Shown here: positions 21,829 through 31,428 of the stretch, in pieces | Position numbering within the stretch: position 1 is the first letter of the stretch | How the letters are laid out: every line of letters begins with the position of its first letter | Assembly (NCBI GenBank): GCA_003564925.1 | Contig: PXDW01000025.1 | Location: 1-32,355, forward strand | DNA from: Candidatus Woesearchaeota archaeon | Lineage (GTDB): Archaea; Nanobdellota; Nanobdellia; Woesearchaeales; PXDW01 | DNA length: 32,355 bases | Direction of reading: 5' to 3' | Notes under the pieces: model-generated | Told to the model about the DNA's origin: nothing | Seen by the model: the letters and a program-made list of their open reading frames with translations, nothing else | Databases searched by the model: none | Translations under genes and position numbers: made by a program

Positions 21829-24255
21829 ATGAACAAAGCAATTCAAAATATACTATGGTTTAATGAGACTTCTATTGATGATGTTCCTATTGTTGGAGGA
21901 AAAAATGCTTCTCTTGGAGAGATGTATTGTGAATTAACAAGTAAAGGAATAAATGTCCCTAATGGGTTTGCCCTAACAGCGCATGCATATGATTATTTTA
22001 TTGCCCATTCAAAATTGCATATAAAGATTCAGAATATCTTGAGAAAAATAAAAAAAGGGAATGTTGGAAGCCTTCATAAGCACGGATCAGAGATAAGACA
22101 TCTTATTCTTGATTCTGATTTTCCTGAAGACTTGGTTAAGGAAATAAAAGAGGCTTATGAAAAATTATCAAAACAATATAAAACAAATAATGTAGATGTT
22201 GCAGTAAGGAGTTCTGCAACTGCTGAGGACCTTCCGGATGCAAGTTTCGCGGGCCAGCAGGAAACATACCTAAATATAAAAGGATATAAACAGGTTATAG
22301 AAGCTTGTAAAAAATGCATAGCTTCCCTTTATACTGACAGAGCCATAAGCTATAGGGTTGATAAAAAATTCAGCCACTATAAAATTAAGCTTAGTGTTGG
22401 AATACAAAAGATGGTTAGGTCAGACAAGGCAAATTCAGGGGTTATGTTTACAATCGATACTGAATCAGGCTTTAAAGATGTTGTTTATATAACCGCTGCC
22501 TATGGCTTGGGTGAAAATGTTGTGCAGGGAAAGGTAATACCTGATGAGTACTATGTTTTTAAGCCAACACTCAAGGAAGGATTTAAGCCCATAATCTCAA
22601 AGAAGATAGGGTCTAAATCACACAAGATGATTTATGATGATTCAGGGAGCAAGACAACAAAAAATGTTACTGTACCCAAAGAAGACCAAAAAAATATTGT
22701 TTTAAAGAACAATGAAATTCTAAAGCTTGCCGAATGGGGATGTATAATCGAGGATCACTACTCAAAAAAAGCCCATTATTACAAACCCATGGATATTGAA
22801 TGGGCAAAAGATGGGGATACTGGGAAGCTATTTATTGTTCAGGCAAGACCAGAAACGGTCCATAGCCAGAGGGATATCAGCAAATATTATGAATATAGGC
22901 TCAAAAGAAAAGGCAGAATTATCATATCCGGAGCTAGCGTAGGTTCAAAAATAGGCTCAGGAAATGTAAATATAATTAAAGATGTCCGAGAGATGTCTAG
23001 ATTTAAGAAAGGCCAGGTTCTTGTAACTGATATGACAGATCCAGACTGGGAACCTATAATGAAAATAGCTTCCGGCATAATAACAAATAGGGGAGGAAGA
23101 ACCTGTCACGCTGCTATTGTTTCAAGAGAATTAGGAATTCCATGCATTGTGGGGACAATTAACGGAACAAAGGTTCTTAAGAATAATCAGATAGTTACAC
23201 TGGACTGCTCACAGGGCGAACTTGGTTATGTTTACCAGGGAAGTTTGCCTTATGAAAAGAAGGAATACAGCTTGAAGAATTTCAGAAAGACAAGAACAAA
23301 AATAATGCTTAATCTTGGGAATCCTGAAGAGGCTTTTAACTTAAGCTTCATACCGAATGAGGGTGTGGGTCTTGCAAGGGAAGAGTTCATAATCAACTCA
23401 TATATCAAAGTCCATCCTTTGGTTTTGATAGATTACAAAAAATTAGATAATTCAAGATTAAAGGATGAAATAGATGAGCTTACTTATGGTTATAAAGATA
23501 AAACGCAATTCTACATTGATAAGCTTGCAGAAGGGGTGGCTATGCTTGCAGCAGCATTTTATCCAAAAGATGTAATAGTAAGGTTTTCAGATTTTAAAAG
23601 CAATGAGTACGCAAATCTTTTAGGTGGAAAGCTATACGAGCCGAACGAGGACAATCCTATGATAGGTTGGAGAGGCGCATCCCGTTATTATGATAATAAG
23701 TTCAAGAAGGCTTTTGCCCTCGAGTGTAAGGCAATGAAAAAAGTTAGGGAAGAATTTGGGCTAAAAAACCTTAAGCTTATGGTTCCTTTCTGTAGGACAA
23801 TGGATGAAGGTAAAAAGGTTCTTAATGAGATGAAGCTTTCCGGTCTTGAAAGGGGCAAAGACGGATTGGAAGTTTATGTTATGTGCGAAATACCCAGCAA
23901 TGTAATACTTGCAGATGAGTTCGCAAAGGTATTTGACGGTTTTTCCATAGGGACTAATGACTTAACACAGCTTACTCTTGGACTGGACAGGGATTCTGAA
24001 CTTGTTGCAGGAATATATGATGAGAGAAACCCTGCTGTAAAAAGGCTTGTAAGTGATGTTATCTCAGTTGCAAAGCACAACAATAAAAAGATAGGGATAT
24101 GTGGAGATGCACCATCAACTTTTGATGATTTTGCAAAGTTTTTGGTTAAGGAAGGCATTGATTCAATAAGCTTAAGTCCTGATGCTGTAATCAAGACAAC
24201 ACTAAAAATAATAGAGAAAGAAAAAGAATTAGGCATACTGCCCAAATTAAATTAA
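21829..24255 (+). CDS. ppsA: Phosphoenolpyruvate synthase
   Basis: The enzyme turns pyruvate + ATP + water into PEP + AMP + Pi, the entry to gluconeogenesis. The N-terminal ATP-grasp domain shows PIVGGKNASLGEMY and AVRSSATAEDLPDASFAGQQET. The swivelling phospho-histidine domain has GGRTCHAAIVSRELGIPCIVG around H427. The C-terminal PEP-binding barrel has RFSDFKSNEY, SIGTNDLTQLTLGLDRDS and the catalytic-Cys segment GICGDAPS, ending SISLSPDAV. At 808 residues it is normal for PpsA and shorter than PPDK. It opposes the glycolytic genes in the window, so the cell can probably run carbon either way; in some archaea PpsA also works in the glycolytic direction. Confidence 0.95.
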   Translation: MNKAIQNILWFNETSIDDVPIVGGKNASLGEMYCELTSKGINVPNGFALTAHAYDYFIAHSKLHIKIQNILRKIKKGNVGSLHKHGSEIRHLILDSDFPEDLVKEIKEAYEKLSKQYKTNNVDVAVRSSATAEDLPDASFAGQQETYLNIKGYKQVIEACKKCIASLYTDRAISYRVDKKFSHYKIKLSVGIQKMVRSDKANSGVMFTIDTESGFKDVVYITAAYGLGENVVQGKVIPDEYYVFKPTLKEGFKPIISKKIGSKSHKMIYDDSGSKTTKNVTVPKEDQKNIVLKNNEILKLAEWGCIIEDHYSKKAHYYKPMDIEWAKDGDTGKLFIVQARPETVHSQRDISKYYEYRLKRKGRIIISGASVGSKIGSGNVNIIKDVREMSRFKKGQVLVTDMTDPDWEPIMKIASGIITNRGGRTCHAAIVSRELGIPCIVGTINGTKVLKNNQIVTLDCSQGELGYVYQGSLPYEKKEYSLKNFRKTRTKIMLNLGNPEEAFNLSFIPNEGVGLAREEFIINSYIKVHPLVLIDYKKLDNSRLKDEIDELTYGYKDKTQFYIDKLAEGVAMLAAAFYPKDVIVRFSDFKSNEYANLLGGKLYEPNEDNPMIGWRGASRYYDNKFKKAFALECKAMKKVREEFGLKNLKLMVPFCRTMDEGKKVLNEMKLSGLERGKDGLEVYVMCEIPSNVILADEFAKVFDGFSIGTNDLTQLTLGLDRDSELVAGIYDERNPAVKRLVSDVISVAKHNNKKIGICGDAPSTFDDFAKFLVKEGIDSISLSPDAVIKTTLKIIEKEKELGILPKLN

Positions 24256-24262
24256 TTTTTTT
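24256..24262 (+). terminator. Oligo-T terminator after ppsA
   Basis: A T7 run directly follows the ppsA stop, with further T-rich runs before the convergent lipoprotein gene. Confidence 0.45.
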
Positions 24263-24303
24263 ATTAGTTTTTATTTACCAGTTTTTAGTATATTCTTTTC
24301 TTA

Positions 24304-24522
24304 TTACCAATCAAAATCTTCGAGATCTCTATGGAAGTCTTCGATATCTTCGCTGTCTAGGTTGTTTTCTAGGTTTCCAAGGCTGTTTATGTTGTCTGTT
24401 ATTTCTTCCAGATCAGTTGACTCTTCTTTTGACTCTGGCTCTTCAGTCTCATATTGGACACATCCTGTGAACAAAACTGATAGAGCAATAATAATCCCTA
24501 ATATCCCAATCACTTTAATCAT
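24304..24522 (-). CDS. Small acidic lipoprotein
   Basis: The 72-residue protein has a signal peptide (MIKVIGILGIIIALSV) ending in a lipobox LFTGC with C21 as the expected lipidation site. The mature part is short and very acidic (runs of Glu and Asp, HRDLEDFDW at the end). No domain is recognised. It overlaps the upstream gene by 4 bases (24519-24522), so it belongs to the same operon and probably acts with that helical protein at the outer face of the membrane. Confidence 0.75.
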   Translation of the reverse strand: MIKVIGILGIIIALSVLFTGCVQYETEEPESKEESTDLEEITDNINSLGNLENNLDSEDIEDFHRDLEDFDW

Positions 24523-25550
24523 TTTTCATCAACCTCTATCAATTCATATAATTCATATTTATTAAGTTTTGTTTCATCTGTTATGTCTCCCCCGGACTCT
24601 TTTATTTCATTAATAATCTCTATAAGCAACCTATGGGCATCTTTTAAGTCCTCATGAGCTTGCCTAAGCAATTCTCTTGCTTCATCTATCATTTCTAAGT
24701 CGGGATAAGTGTCAGAGCTTTTAAGCAATGATGAAGCTTCATTATATTTAATCTTTGCATCAAGTACGTATTCACTAAATTCATCAACTTTTTCGCTTAT
24801 TACTTCAATATCTATTCCTTGTTTTTCCATATCATCAAGAATATTGTCAAGTCTCTGCTCTAAAAGCTCGCTTCTTCTTAATATATTCCAGACTTCTCCA
24901 CTTACTAAGTTTGCTACATATAATCTTTCTCTGTTTTTAAATCTGTTCCATACACTATTTATATCTCTTGCAGCTTCTCTGATTTCCTCTTTTGTCTCCG
25001 CGGCTTTTGCTACTAATATTGATTCATGCATCTCTTCTATGGCTTTTTTGATATCAATCACCATATGTTGAGCTTTTTCGTCATCAATTTCTTCAGAAGC
25101 TAAAACAAGATTTTTTATCTTATTTAGATGTTCTATTGTCATATAAGCTCCATTTATTATAAAGTTTCTTGCATTTTCAAGAGCCTTTTCTTCAATATTT
25201 TCACATTCTTCATTGTCTGAACCAATACATTCTCTTAATTGCTCTCTTATTTGATGAAAATCTTCTCTCTTATCCCTAAAAACTGAATTGTACTGGGCAT
25301 ACTTACTTACTGCCTGGCCGTAATTCATTAATGCTTCTTTCTTAACTTCTTCTCCAACTTCTCTTTTCCTATAAACAAAATCTACATCTATGGGCCTTAA
25401 TTCGTATTTGTCTATAGCTTGTATAGCATTCTCCTTTCCCATTTCTAAAATTCTTTTCTGCTCTGCCCTTAACATATTTGAGAATACTTTTTTTTGCTCC
25501 ACACTTAAATTTTCAATAAGCTCTGAAGAATCAATCTTTGATTTAACCAA
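24519..25550 (-). CDS. Long helical protein, main part of a secreted protein interrupted by TAA
   Basis: This 343-residue reading starts at a TTG codon only because nothing better follows the stop. In fact the same frame is open back to a TAA at 25737-25739, and beyond that TAA it continues to a signal peptide starting at ATG 25910. The body is almost all charged, helical and coiled-coil-like (KKVFSNMLRAEQKRILEMG, REQLRECIGSDNEECENIEE, EARELLRQAHEDLKDAHRLL), with a few Cys. No enzyme motif is seen. If the TAA were one base different, the product would be a 463-residue exported protein. As it stands, either it is a cytoplasmic fragment, or the stop is read through, or it is a sequencing error. 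It is followed by the lipoprotein gene with a 4-base overlap. Confidence 0.6.
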   Translation of the reverse strand: MVKSKIDSSELIENLSVEQKKVFSNMLRAEQKRILEMGKENAIQAIDKYELRPIDVDFVYRKREVGEEVKKEALMNYGQAVSKYAQYNSVFRDKREDFHQIREQLRECIGSDNEECENIEEKALENARNFIINGAYMTIEHLNKIKNLVLASEEIDDEKAQHMVIDIKKAIEEMHESILVAKAAETKEEIREAARDINSVWNRFKNRERLYVANLVSGEVWNILRRSELLEQRLDNILDDMEKQGIDIEVISEKVDEFSEYVLDAKIKYNEASSLLKSSDTYPDLEMIDEARELLRQAHEDLKDAHRLLIEIINEIKESGGDITDETKLNKYELYELIEVDEK

Positions 25551-25736
25551 TCTTTTTATATCCTCACCAATATCAGAGCTTTCAGCAGAGTCATCCTGTT
25601 CTAATATTTTTTTTGATGATTCAGCGGCTATTTCTGAAATGCTTTGTCTTGGAGATGACGCGCTTTCTACAGGTTCTCTAAGATCTTTGGGTGGGGAACC
25701 AGCATTATCGCTGCCAACTGAAGTATCTTCAGACTC

Positions 25737-25910
25737 TTATTTTATTCCAAAAATAATTGGCATTCCTGCTCTAACCTGTCTTTGATCTTTTTCTTCATTA
25801 TCGTCTATGGCAGATGCTGCTATTATAAAGCTAGATAAAAAGACACCTAACATACATATAACAGTAATTGCCTTTATAATACTTTTTGCCTTTATAATAC
25901 TTTTTTTCAT
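25737..25910 (-). CDS. Signal-peptide-bearing 5' fragment of the interrupted secreted protein
   Basis: ATG 25910 is preceded by a good Shine-Dalgarno (AGGTGG). The 57 codons give a basic N-region with the duplicated hexapeptide KSIIKAKSIIKA, a hydrophobic core (ITVICMLGVFLSSFIIA) and a likely cleavage near AASA, then DDNEEKDQRQ, before TAA 25737-25739. Downstream of the TAA the frame stays open for 62 codons to the TTG at 25550 and onward for 343 more. The continuity shows that both parts were one gene. Confidence 0.65.
   Translation of the reverse strand: MKKSIIKAKSIIKAITVICMLGVFLSSFIIAASAIDDNEEKDQRQVRAGMPIIFGIK
25870..25905. repeat. 18-bp perfect tandem duplication in the signal-peptide coding region
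   Basis: GCCTTTATAATACTTTTT occurs twice back to back (25870-25887 and 25888-25905) and encodes the doubled KSIIKA in the N-terminus of the secreted protein. It is a length-variable site by nature. Confidence 0.85.
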
Positions 25911-25914
25911 TTTA

Positions 25915-25921
25915 CCACCTT
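25915..25921 (-). promoter_or_regulatory. Shine-Dalgarno of the interrupted secreted protein
   Basis: The minus strand reads AAAGGTGGTAAAATG, placing AGGTGG 4 nt before ATG 25910. It confirms the true start of the gene upstream of the internal TAA. Confidence 0.7.
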
Positions 25922-26060
25922 TGTTATTTTAAATTTAATCTATTAGTTTGCTCATAATATTTTAATTTCATTTACTCCAATATATTTTTATTTTCCTATT
26001 TCTATTCTCATGCTAAAAAATAAAAAAATAAAATAAAACCTCTTTTTTTACTGTGGGTGG

Positions 26061-26168
26061 GCTGTTACAGAATGAGAAATCTGTCAGCTTTCTTTAAGTT
26101 GTAAAGTATATCTTATTTATAAATAAACTTTTTTTTATATCTAAAAAAAGCTTTACGATACTTTACAA
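26061..26168. promoter_or_regulatory. Divergent regulatory region with hairpin, palindromic TATA and inverted repeat
   Basis: The 345-base gap 25911-26255 has no gene. Inside it are an imperfect hairpin (26061-26088: GCTG-TT-ACAG, 10-base loop, CTGTCAGC), a perfect palindrome TTATTTATAAATAA (26113-26126) that could act as a TATA box in both directions, and an exact 11-base inverted repeat TTGTAAAGTAT (26099-26109) / ATACTTTACAA (26158-26168) around it. A further CTTTAC lies at 26151-26156. The repeats could be operator sites. A minus-strand transcript from here would give the secreted-protein gene a leader of about 180 nt beginning with the hairpin. Confidence 0.4.
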
Positions 26169-26224
26169 AGCTTTAGAATAATAAATATCTATAATTAAAA
26201 TCTTTATGGCATTTATAAGGAAAG

Positions 26225-26235
26225 ATTTTTATATT
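26225..26235 (+). promoter_or_regulatory. TATA-like box of the membrane winged-helix gene
   Basis: TTTTTATATTC is centred about 26 nt before ATG 26256. Confidence 0.45.
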
Positions 26236-26255
26236 CTTTAATAAGAAATTATATC

Positions 26256-26933
26256 ATGAAAGTATCAAGAATACTATTTTTTGCATTCTTTTTGCTATTT
26301 ATAATTCCAAATGCATTCTCAGCTGTTATTCATGGAACTGTATATAATTATGATTTAAGCGTATTAAAGGATGTTGTTGTTGAGGTTGATTCTGTTCCAA
26401 AGCAGATATATGTTGCAAAAGATGGTACATACTCTTTTACTTTAGGTATTGGAGAATATATCATAAAAGCAAAATACCAAGATAATTATAAAAGATATTC
26501 CTTTGAGCAGAGCATAATAATAAAAGATGAAGGAGATTATGTTTTTGATATAATTCTTTTCCCAGATGTAACCGATGAGATTATTATTAATGATGGAGAA
26601 GAAACTGAAGAGCTTAGTAAAAAAAATCTTATTATTGTATTGGCAGTAATGGCAATAATCCTTTTTTTATTGTTTATTTTTATGTTTTGGTTTTTCTTTA
26701 TTTTCTCAAAGTCAAAGAAAAAACCAGATATATTGGAAGAGGATATCTCAGATGATGTTTTAAAATTTATAAAAAAAGAAGGTGGAAGGACCACTCAAAA
26801 AGATATAAGAAAGAACTTTCCTTTTTCTGAAGCAAAGATAAGCTTGGTTATAACAGAACTGGAACATAAACAATTGATTAAGAAGATAAAGAAAGGCAGA
26901 AGCAATATAATTGTTTTGAACAGCAGTGTTTGA
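26256..26933 (+). CDS. Membrane-anchored protein with extracellular beta-sandwich and cytoplasmic winged helix
   Basis: Order of parts: signal peptide (1-22, cleaved near NAFSA), a carboxypeptidase-regulatory-like beta-sandwich (24-75, VIHGTVYNYDLSVLKDVVVE and DGTYSFTLGIGEYIIKA), a linker, one membrane helix (124-150), a Lys-rich stop-transfer, then a winged helix-turn-helix (165-222, SDDVLKFIKKEGGRTTQKDI through ITELEHKQLIKKIKKG). This layout suits a one-component regulator that senses something at the cell surface and binds DNA at the membrane, a design found in several archaea. Its target is unknown; the repeats in the gap before it are candidates. It is a single gene with its own promoter. 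Confidence 0.8.
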   Translation: MKVSRILFFAFFLLFIIPNAFSAVIHGTVYNYDLSVLKDVVVEVDSVPKQIYVAKDGTYSFTLGIGEYIIKAKYQDNYKRYSFEQSIIIKDEGDYVFDIILFPDVTDEIIINDGEETEELSKKNLIIVLAVMAIILFLLFIFMFWFFFIFSKSKKKPDILEEDISDDVLKFIKKEGGRTTQKDIRKNFPFSEAKISLVITELEHKQLIKKIKKGRSNIIVLNSSV

Positions 26934-26974
26934 CACAACTTATTTCTTAAAAAACCATGTTAAACAAACCAAAA

Positions 26975-26985
26975 ATATTATAAAC
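26975..26985 (+). promoter_or_regulatory. TATA box of the aldolase gene
   Basis: ATATTATAAAC is centred about 29 nt before ATG 27009, implying a leaderless start. Confidence 0.55.
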
Positions 26986-27008
26986 CATTTATCTCTTTAA
27001 ATTATAAA

Positions 27009-27923
27009 ATGCCACTAGTAACATTATCTTATTTGTTAAAAAGAGCACAGAAAGGAAAGTATGCTGTTCCTGCATTTAACATAAATAATATGGAAATTCT
27101 GCAGGGAATAGTCTATGCCGCGGAAAAAGAAAAATCTCCTATTATTATAGGTGTTTCAGAGGGCGCTATAAAATATGCAGGCCTTGATTACCTAAAAGCT
27201 ATGGTTGATGTTGCTGCAAAATCCAAAGTAAAAATGGCTTTGCATCTCGACCATGGAAAAGACATTGAACTTATAAAAAAGTGCATAGATGCTGGATTTA
27301 CTTCCATAATGATTGACGCGTCATTTCATGATTTTAAAAAAAATACAGAAATAACCAAAAAAGTTGCTGCTATTTGCCATAAGAAAGGCATCTCTGTAGA
27401 AGCTGAGCTGGGCAAGCTACAAGGCGTAGAAGATAATGTTCATGTTGAAAAAGGAATATTTACAGATCCTGATGAAGCATCTTTATTTGTCAAAAAAACA
27501 GGAATAGACGCTTTGGCTGTGGCAATCGGAACATCTCACGGGGCTTACAAGTTTAAAGGTGAGTCTAATCTAAGATTTGATATATTGAGAAAAATAAGGG
27601 AAAAGGTAAATGTACCTTTAGTTTTGCATGGCTCTTCCCAAATTCCTATTGAATTGGTAAGGCAGGCAAATACATGCGGAGCTAAGATAAAGGGGGCAAA
27701 AGGAGTTCCCAATAATGATGTAAAAAAAGCAATCAAATTAGGAATTTGCAAAATAAATATTGATTCTGATCTTAGATTGGCATTTATAGCCGGAATGAGG
27801 CAGGCATTATGCAATGATCCAGATTGCATTGACCCTAGAAAAATACTTGGTTCGGGAAGGTCAGCAATAGAAAAAATAGCATCAGAAAAAATGAGATTCT
27901 TCGGCTGTAAAAATAAGAACTGA
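27009..27923 (+). CDS. fba: Class II fructose-bisphosphate aldolase
   Basis: This zinc-dependent enzyme splits fructose 1,6-bisphosphate. The opening VTLSYLLKRAQKGKYAVPAF is typical. Metal and catalytic residues are visible as LHLDHGKD (D81, H82), EAELG (E132), GTSHGAYKF (H177) and VLHGSSQIP (H207). A phosphate-binding NIDSDLRLAF segment follows. Length 304 fits class II enzymes (280-360). The class II type is bacterial; many archaea use class I (DhnA-type) aldolase or the FBP aldolase/phosphatase. It precedes gap-DUF362-pgk and forms a glycolysis block with them. Confidence 0.93.
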   Translation: MPLVTLSYLLKRAQKGKYAVPAFNINNMEILQGIVYAAEKEKSPIIIGVSEGAIKYAGLDYLKAMVDVAAKSKVKMALHLDHGKDIELIKKCIDAGFTSIMIDASFHDFKKNTEITKKVAAICHKKGISVEAELGKLQGVEDNVHVEKGIFTDPDEASLFVKKTGIDALAVAIGTSHGAYKFKGESNLRFDILRKIREKVNVPLVLHGSSQIPIELVRQANTCGAKIKGAKGVPNNDVKKAIKLGICKINIDSDLRLAFIAGMRQALCNDPDCIDPRKILGSGRSAIEKIASEKMRFFGCKNKN

Positions 27924-27935
27924 TTGCATAAATCA

Positions 27936-27964
27936 TTATAAAATTCTAACAATAAATTTTATAA
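27936..27964. repeat. Perfect 10-bp inverted repeat between fba and gap
   Basis: TTATAAAATT (27936-27945) and AATTTTATAA (27955-27964) flank a 9-base spacer. It could form an AT-rich hairpin after fba, or the right arm could be the TATA box of gap. Confidence 0.6.
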
Positions 27965-29034
<1,070 letters not shown>

Positions 29035-29035
<1 letters not shown>

Positions 29036-30150
29036 TGAAAGTCTCTATTGCCAAGTGCGACTCTTATGAAAAAGAAGAAGTCTATAAAGCTGTAAAAAAA
29101 TCAATTGACTTGATTGGTGGGATAGAAAAATTTGTTAAAAAAGGGCAAAAAGTTCTAATAAAGCCAAATCTTTTAAGGGCTTCTAAATCAGATAAGAGGA
29201 TCACTACAGATCCGGCTGTTCTTGATGCTGTAATAAGGCTTGTAAAGCCAATAACTAATAAAATTTGTGTTGGGGATAGCCCAGCTATACAATCAACTTC
29301 TTTTACCATGAATGTTGCCGGATTAAAAGAAATATGCGATAAGCATAAAGTCCATATTGTTGAATTTTGCAGCTGCAAAGATTATAAATTTAAATCAGGA
29401 AAAAAATTAAAAGGTTTTCAATTAGAAAAAGAAGTTATGGAATCTGATGTTATAATAAACCTTCCAAAATTTAAGACCCATGTATTTATGACTTATACAG
29501 GTGCTGTAAAAAACCTATATGGATGTATAACTGGAGTAACAAAAGCAGCCCTTCATTTCACATTTCCAAAAAGGGAAGACTTTGCCATGATGCTTCTTGA
29601 CTTGTATGAATTCACAAAGCCTAAAGTAAAGCTTAACATAATTGATGCTGTAATTGGTATGGAAGGTAACGGACCATCAAATGGAATTCCCAGAAAACTT
29701 GGGTTTATATCTGCTTCAGAGGACGCCTTAGTTCTAGATAAAATTATGTGCGACATAGCAAAAATACGAAGCAATGATGTTCCCATTCTGAAGCTCAATA
29801 GGAACAAGCTTAACAAAACAAAAATGCATGTTTTAGGGGATAAAATAAACATTGAAAAAATTATTTATCCGAAAACAAAAAGTTTTTTTGACTCAGCCCC
29901 TTTGTTTTTTTCAAGGTTCATAAGGAACAATATAAGATCAAAGCCAAAAGTAAATGTTCAAAGGTGCATAGCATGCAGAGATTGTGTTAAGATATGCCCT
30001 GCCAAAACCATAAAAATAATAAATAGGAAAGCATTTATCTATATAAGGAAATGCATAAGGTGTTATTGCTGCCATGAGGTCTGTCCTCATAATGCGATAA
30101 TATTAAAAAAGCCAATGCTGGCAAAAGCCTATAGCGTATTTAAAAAATGA
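29035..30150 (+). CDS. DUF362 protein with C-terminal two-[4Fe-4S] ferredoxin domain
   Basis: The function is not established. The N-terminal ~300 residues are DUF362 (VLIKPNLLRA, VGDSPA, VIINLPKFKTH, GAVKNLYGC, IIDAVIGMEGNGP). The C-terminal part carries two clusters, C311/314/317/321 and C340/343/346/350. The fusion is common in anaerobes and suggests a ferredoxin-linked redox role. Here it is wedged between gap and pgk by a 1-base and a 4-base overlap, so the three are made together. A link to the redox step at GAPDH is a reasonable guess but not shown by sequence. Confidence 0.85.
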
Positions 30151-31277
30151 AATCTATAAGAGATTTTAATTTAGAAGGCAAAAGAGTACTTATAAGGGTA
30201 GATTTCAATGTTCCTTTAGATAATCATGGCCATGTAAAAGATGACACAAAAATAAGGAAGTGCGTCCCTACAATAGAATATGTTATTGAAAATGGTGGAA
30301 AGGCTATTTTAATGTCACATCTCGGAAGGCCTAAAGGAAAGGTTGTTCCTGAAATGAATATGGATCCTGTTGCCCATAATTTATCAAGAATACTTGGGGA
30401 GAATATTTTAAAGCTAAATGAAAGCGTAGATGTTTTTGTACCATCCGGAAAAGTTGTTTTACTCGAGAATTTAAGGTTCCATAAGGAAGAAGAGCAAAAC
30501 AATAAGGAATTTGCCAGAAAATTGTCTTTGTTGGGCGATATCTATGTAAATGACGCTTTTGGTGTCAGTCATAGGGCACATGCTTCTGTTCATGCAATTA
30601 CAGAATTTTTGCCTTCATGCAGCGGTTTATTATTAGAGAAGGAAATACAGATGCTTTCCCTTAAAAAAATAGAAAAGCCTTTTGTAGCCATTTTAGGCGG
30701 CGCAAAGATTTCAACAAAAATAGGGGTTATAGAAAATCTGCTTAAAAAGGTTGATTATTTATTATTGGGCGGCGCAATGGTTTTCACTTTCTTTAAAGCT
30801 AAGGGATTGGAGATAGGAAATTCATTATATGAAAAATCTGAACTGGCAGTTGCAAAGAGATTGTTGAAAAATAAGAAGATTATTTTGCCAAAAGATATTG
30901 TTGTAGCAACTGAAATTAAAGAAAATTCTAAAACAAAAATTGTTCCATATAATAAAATACCGAAAAGTTGGATCGGTCTGGATTTAGGACCAAAATCAAT
31001 AGACCAATTCAATGAAAAAATAAACAAAGCAAAAACCATATTTTGGAACGGCTCCTTAGGTTATATAGAAATTGAGGAATTTGCAAAAGCTTCTGATGAG
31101 ATAGGAAACATAATTGCAAATGCCAAAGCAGTAAAAATTGCAGGAGGAGGAGATACTTTCATTACTATTAATAAATTAAACCTTGAAAAAAAATTTACTT
31201 TTGTTTCTACCGGTGGAGGAGCCTCTTTAGAATTTATAGAAGGAAAAAAATTGCCTGGAATAGAAGTTCTTAAATGA
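30147..31277 (+). CDS. pgk: Phosphoglycerate kinase
   Basis: The enzyme converts 1,3-bisphosphoglycerate + ADP to 3-phosphoglycerate + ATP. Motifs are RVDFNVPLDN (18-26), SHLGRPKG (57-64), a substrate-site stretch YVNDAFGVSHRAHAS, GGAKISTKIGVI, GGGDTFITI and STGGGASLEFIEGKKLPG. At 376 residues it is slightly shorter than the usual 390-410. Its ATG overlaps the DUF362 stop (ATGA). It is the last gene of the gap operon. Confidence 0.95.
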   Translation: MKSIRDFNLEGKRVLIRVDFNVPLDNHGHVKDDTKIRKCVPTIEYVIENGGKAILMSHLGRPKGKVVPEMNMDPVAHNLSRILGENILKLNESVDVFVPSGKVVLLENLRFHKEEEQNNKEFARKLSLLGDIYVNDAFGVSHRAHASVHAITEFLPSCSGLLLEKEIQMLSLKKIEKPFVAILGGAKISTKIGVIENLLKKVDYLLLGGAMVFTFFKAKGLEIGNSLYEKSELAVAKRLLKNKKIILPKDIVVATEIKENSKTKIVPYNKIPKSWIGLDLGPKSIDQFNEKINKAKTIFWNGSLGYIEIEEFAKASDEIGNIIANAKAVKIAGGGDTFITINKLNLEKKFTFVSTGGGASLEFIEGKKLPGIEVLK

Positions 31278-31281
31278 CTAT

Positions 31282-31305
31282 AAATGCAATATCAAATGCA
31301 ATATC
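31282..31305. repeat. 12-bp perfect tandem repeat after pgk
   Basis: AAATGCAATATC occurs twice in a row just past the pgk stop. The rest of the gap to 31428 shows only AT-rich DNA and the next promoter. Confidence 0.7.
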
Positions 31306-31397
31306 TATACAATTAATTGTTCTTATTATAGTTCCCACAATCTCTTGCCCATATTTTTATTTATCAGAGGGTTTCAGCAGAGCCAACCAAGAGAAAT

Positions 31398-31408
31398 ATT
31401 TTTATATT
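31398..31408 (+). promoter_or_regulatory. TATA-like box of the coiled-coil gene
   Basis: ATTTTTATATT is centred about 26 nt before ATG 31429. It supports that start over an upstream TTG at 31345. Confidence 0.45.
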
Positions 31409-31428
31409 ATCACTACTTTCGAATAGAA

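Noticed and set aside
23874..24245. 123-codon minus-strand frame inside ppsA
   Set aside because: It lies fully within the conserved PEP-binding domain of ppsA and shows shadow composition.
31345..31428. N-terminal extension of the coiled-coil protein from a TTG codon
   Set aside because: The 28 extra residues differ sharply in composition from the rest and overlap the TATA-like box that serves ATG 31429.
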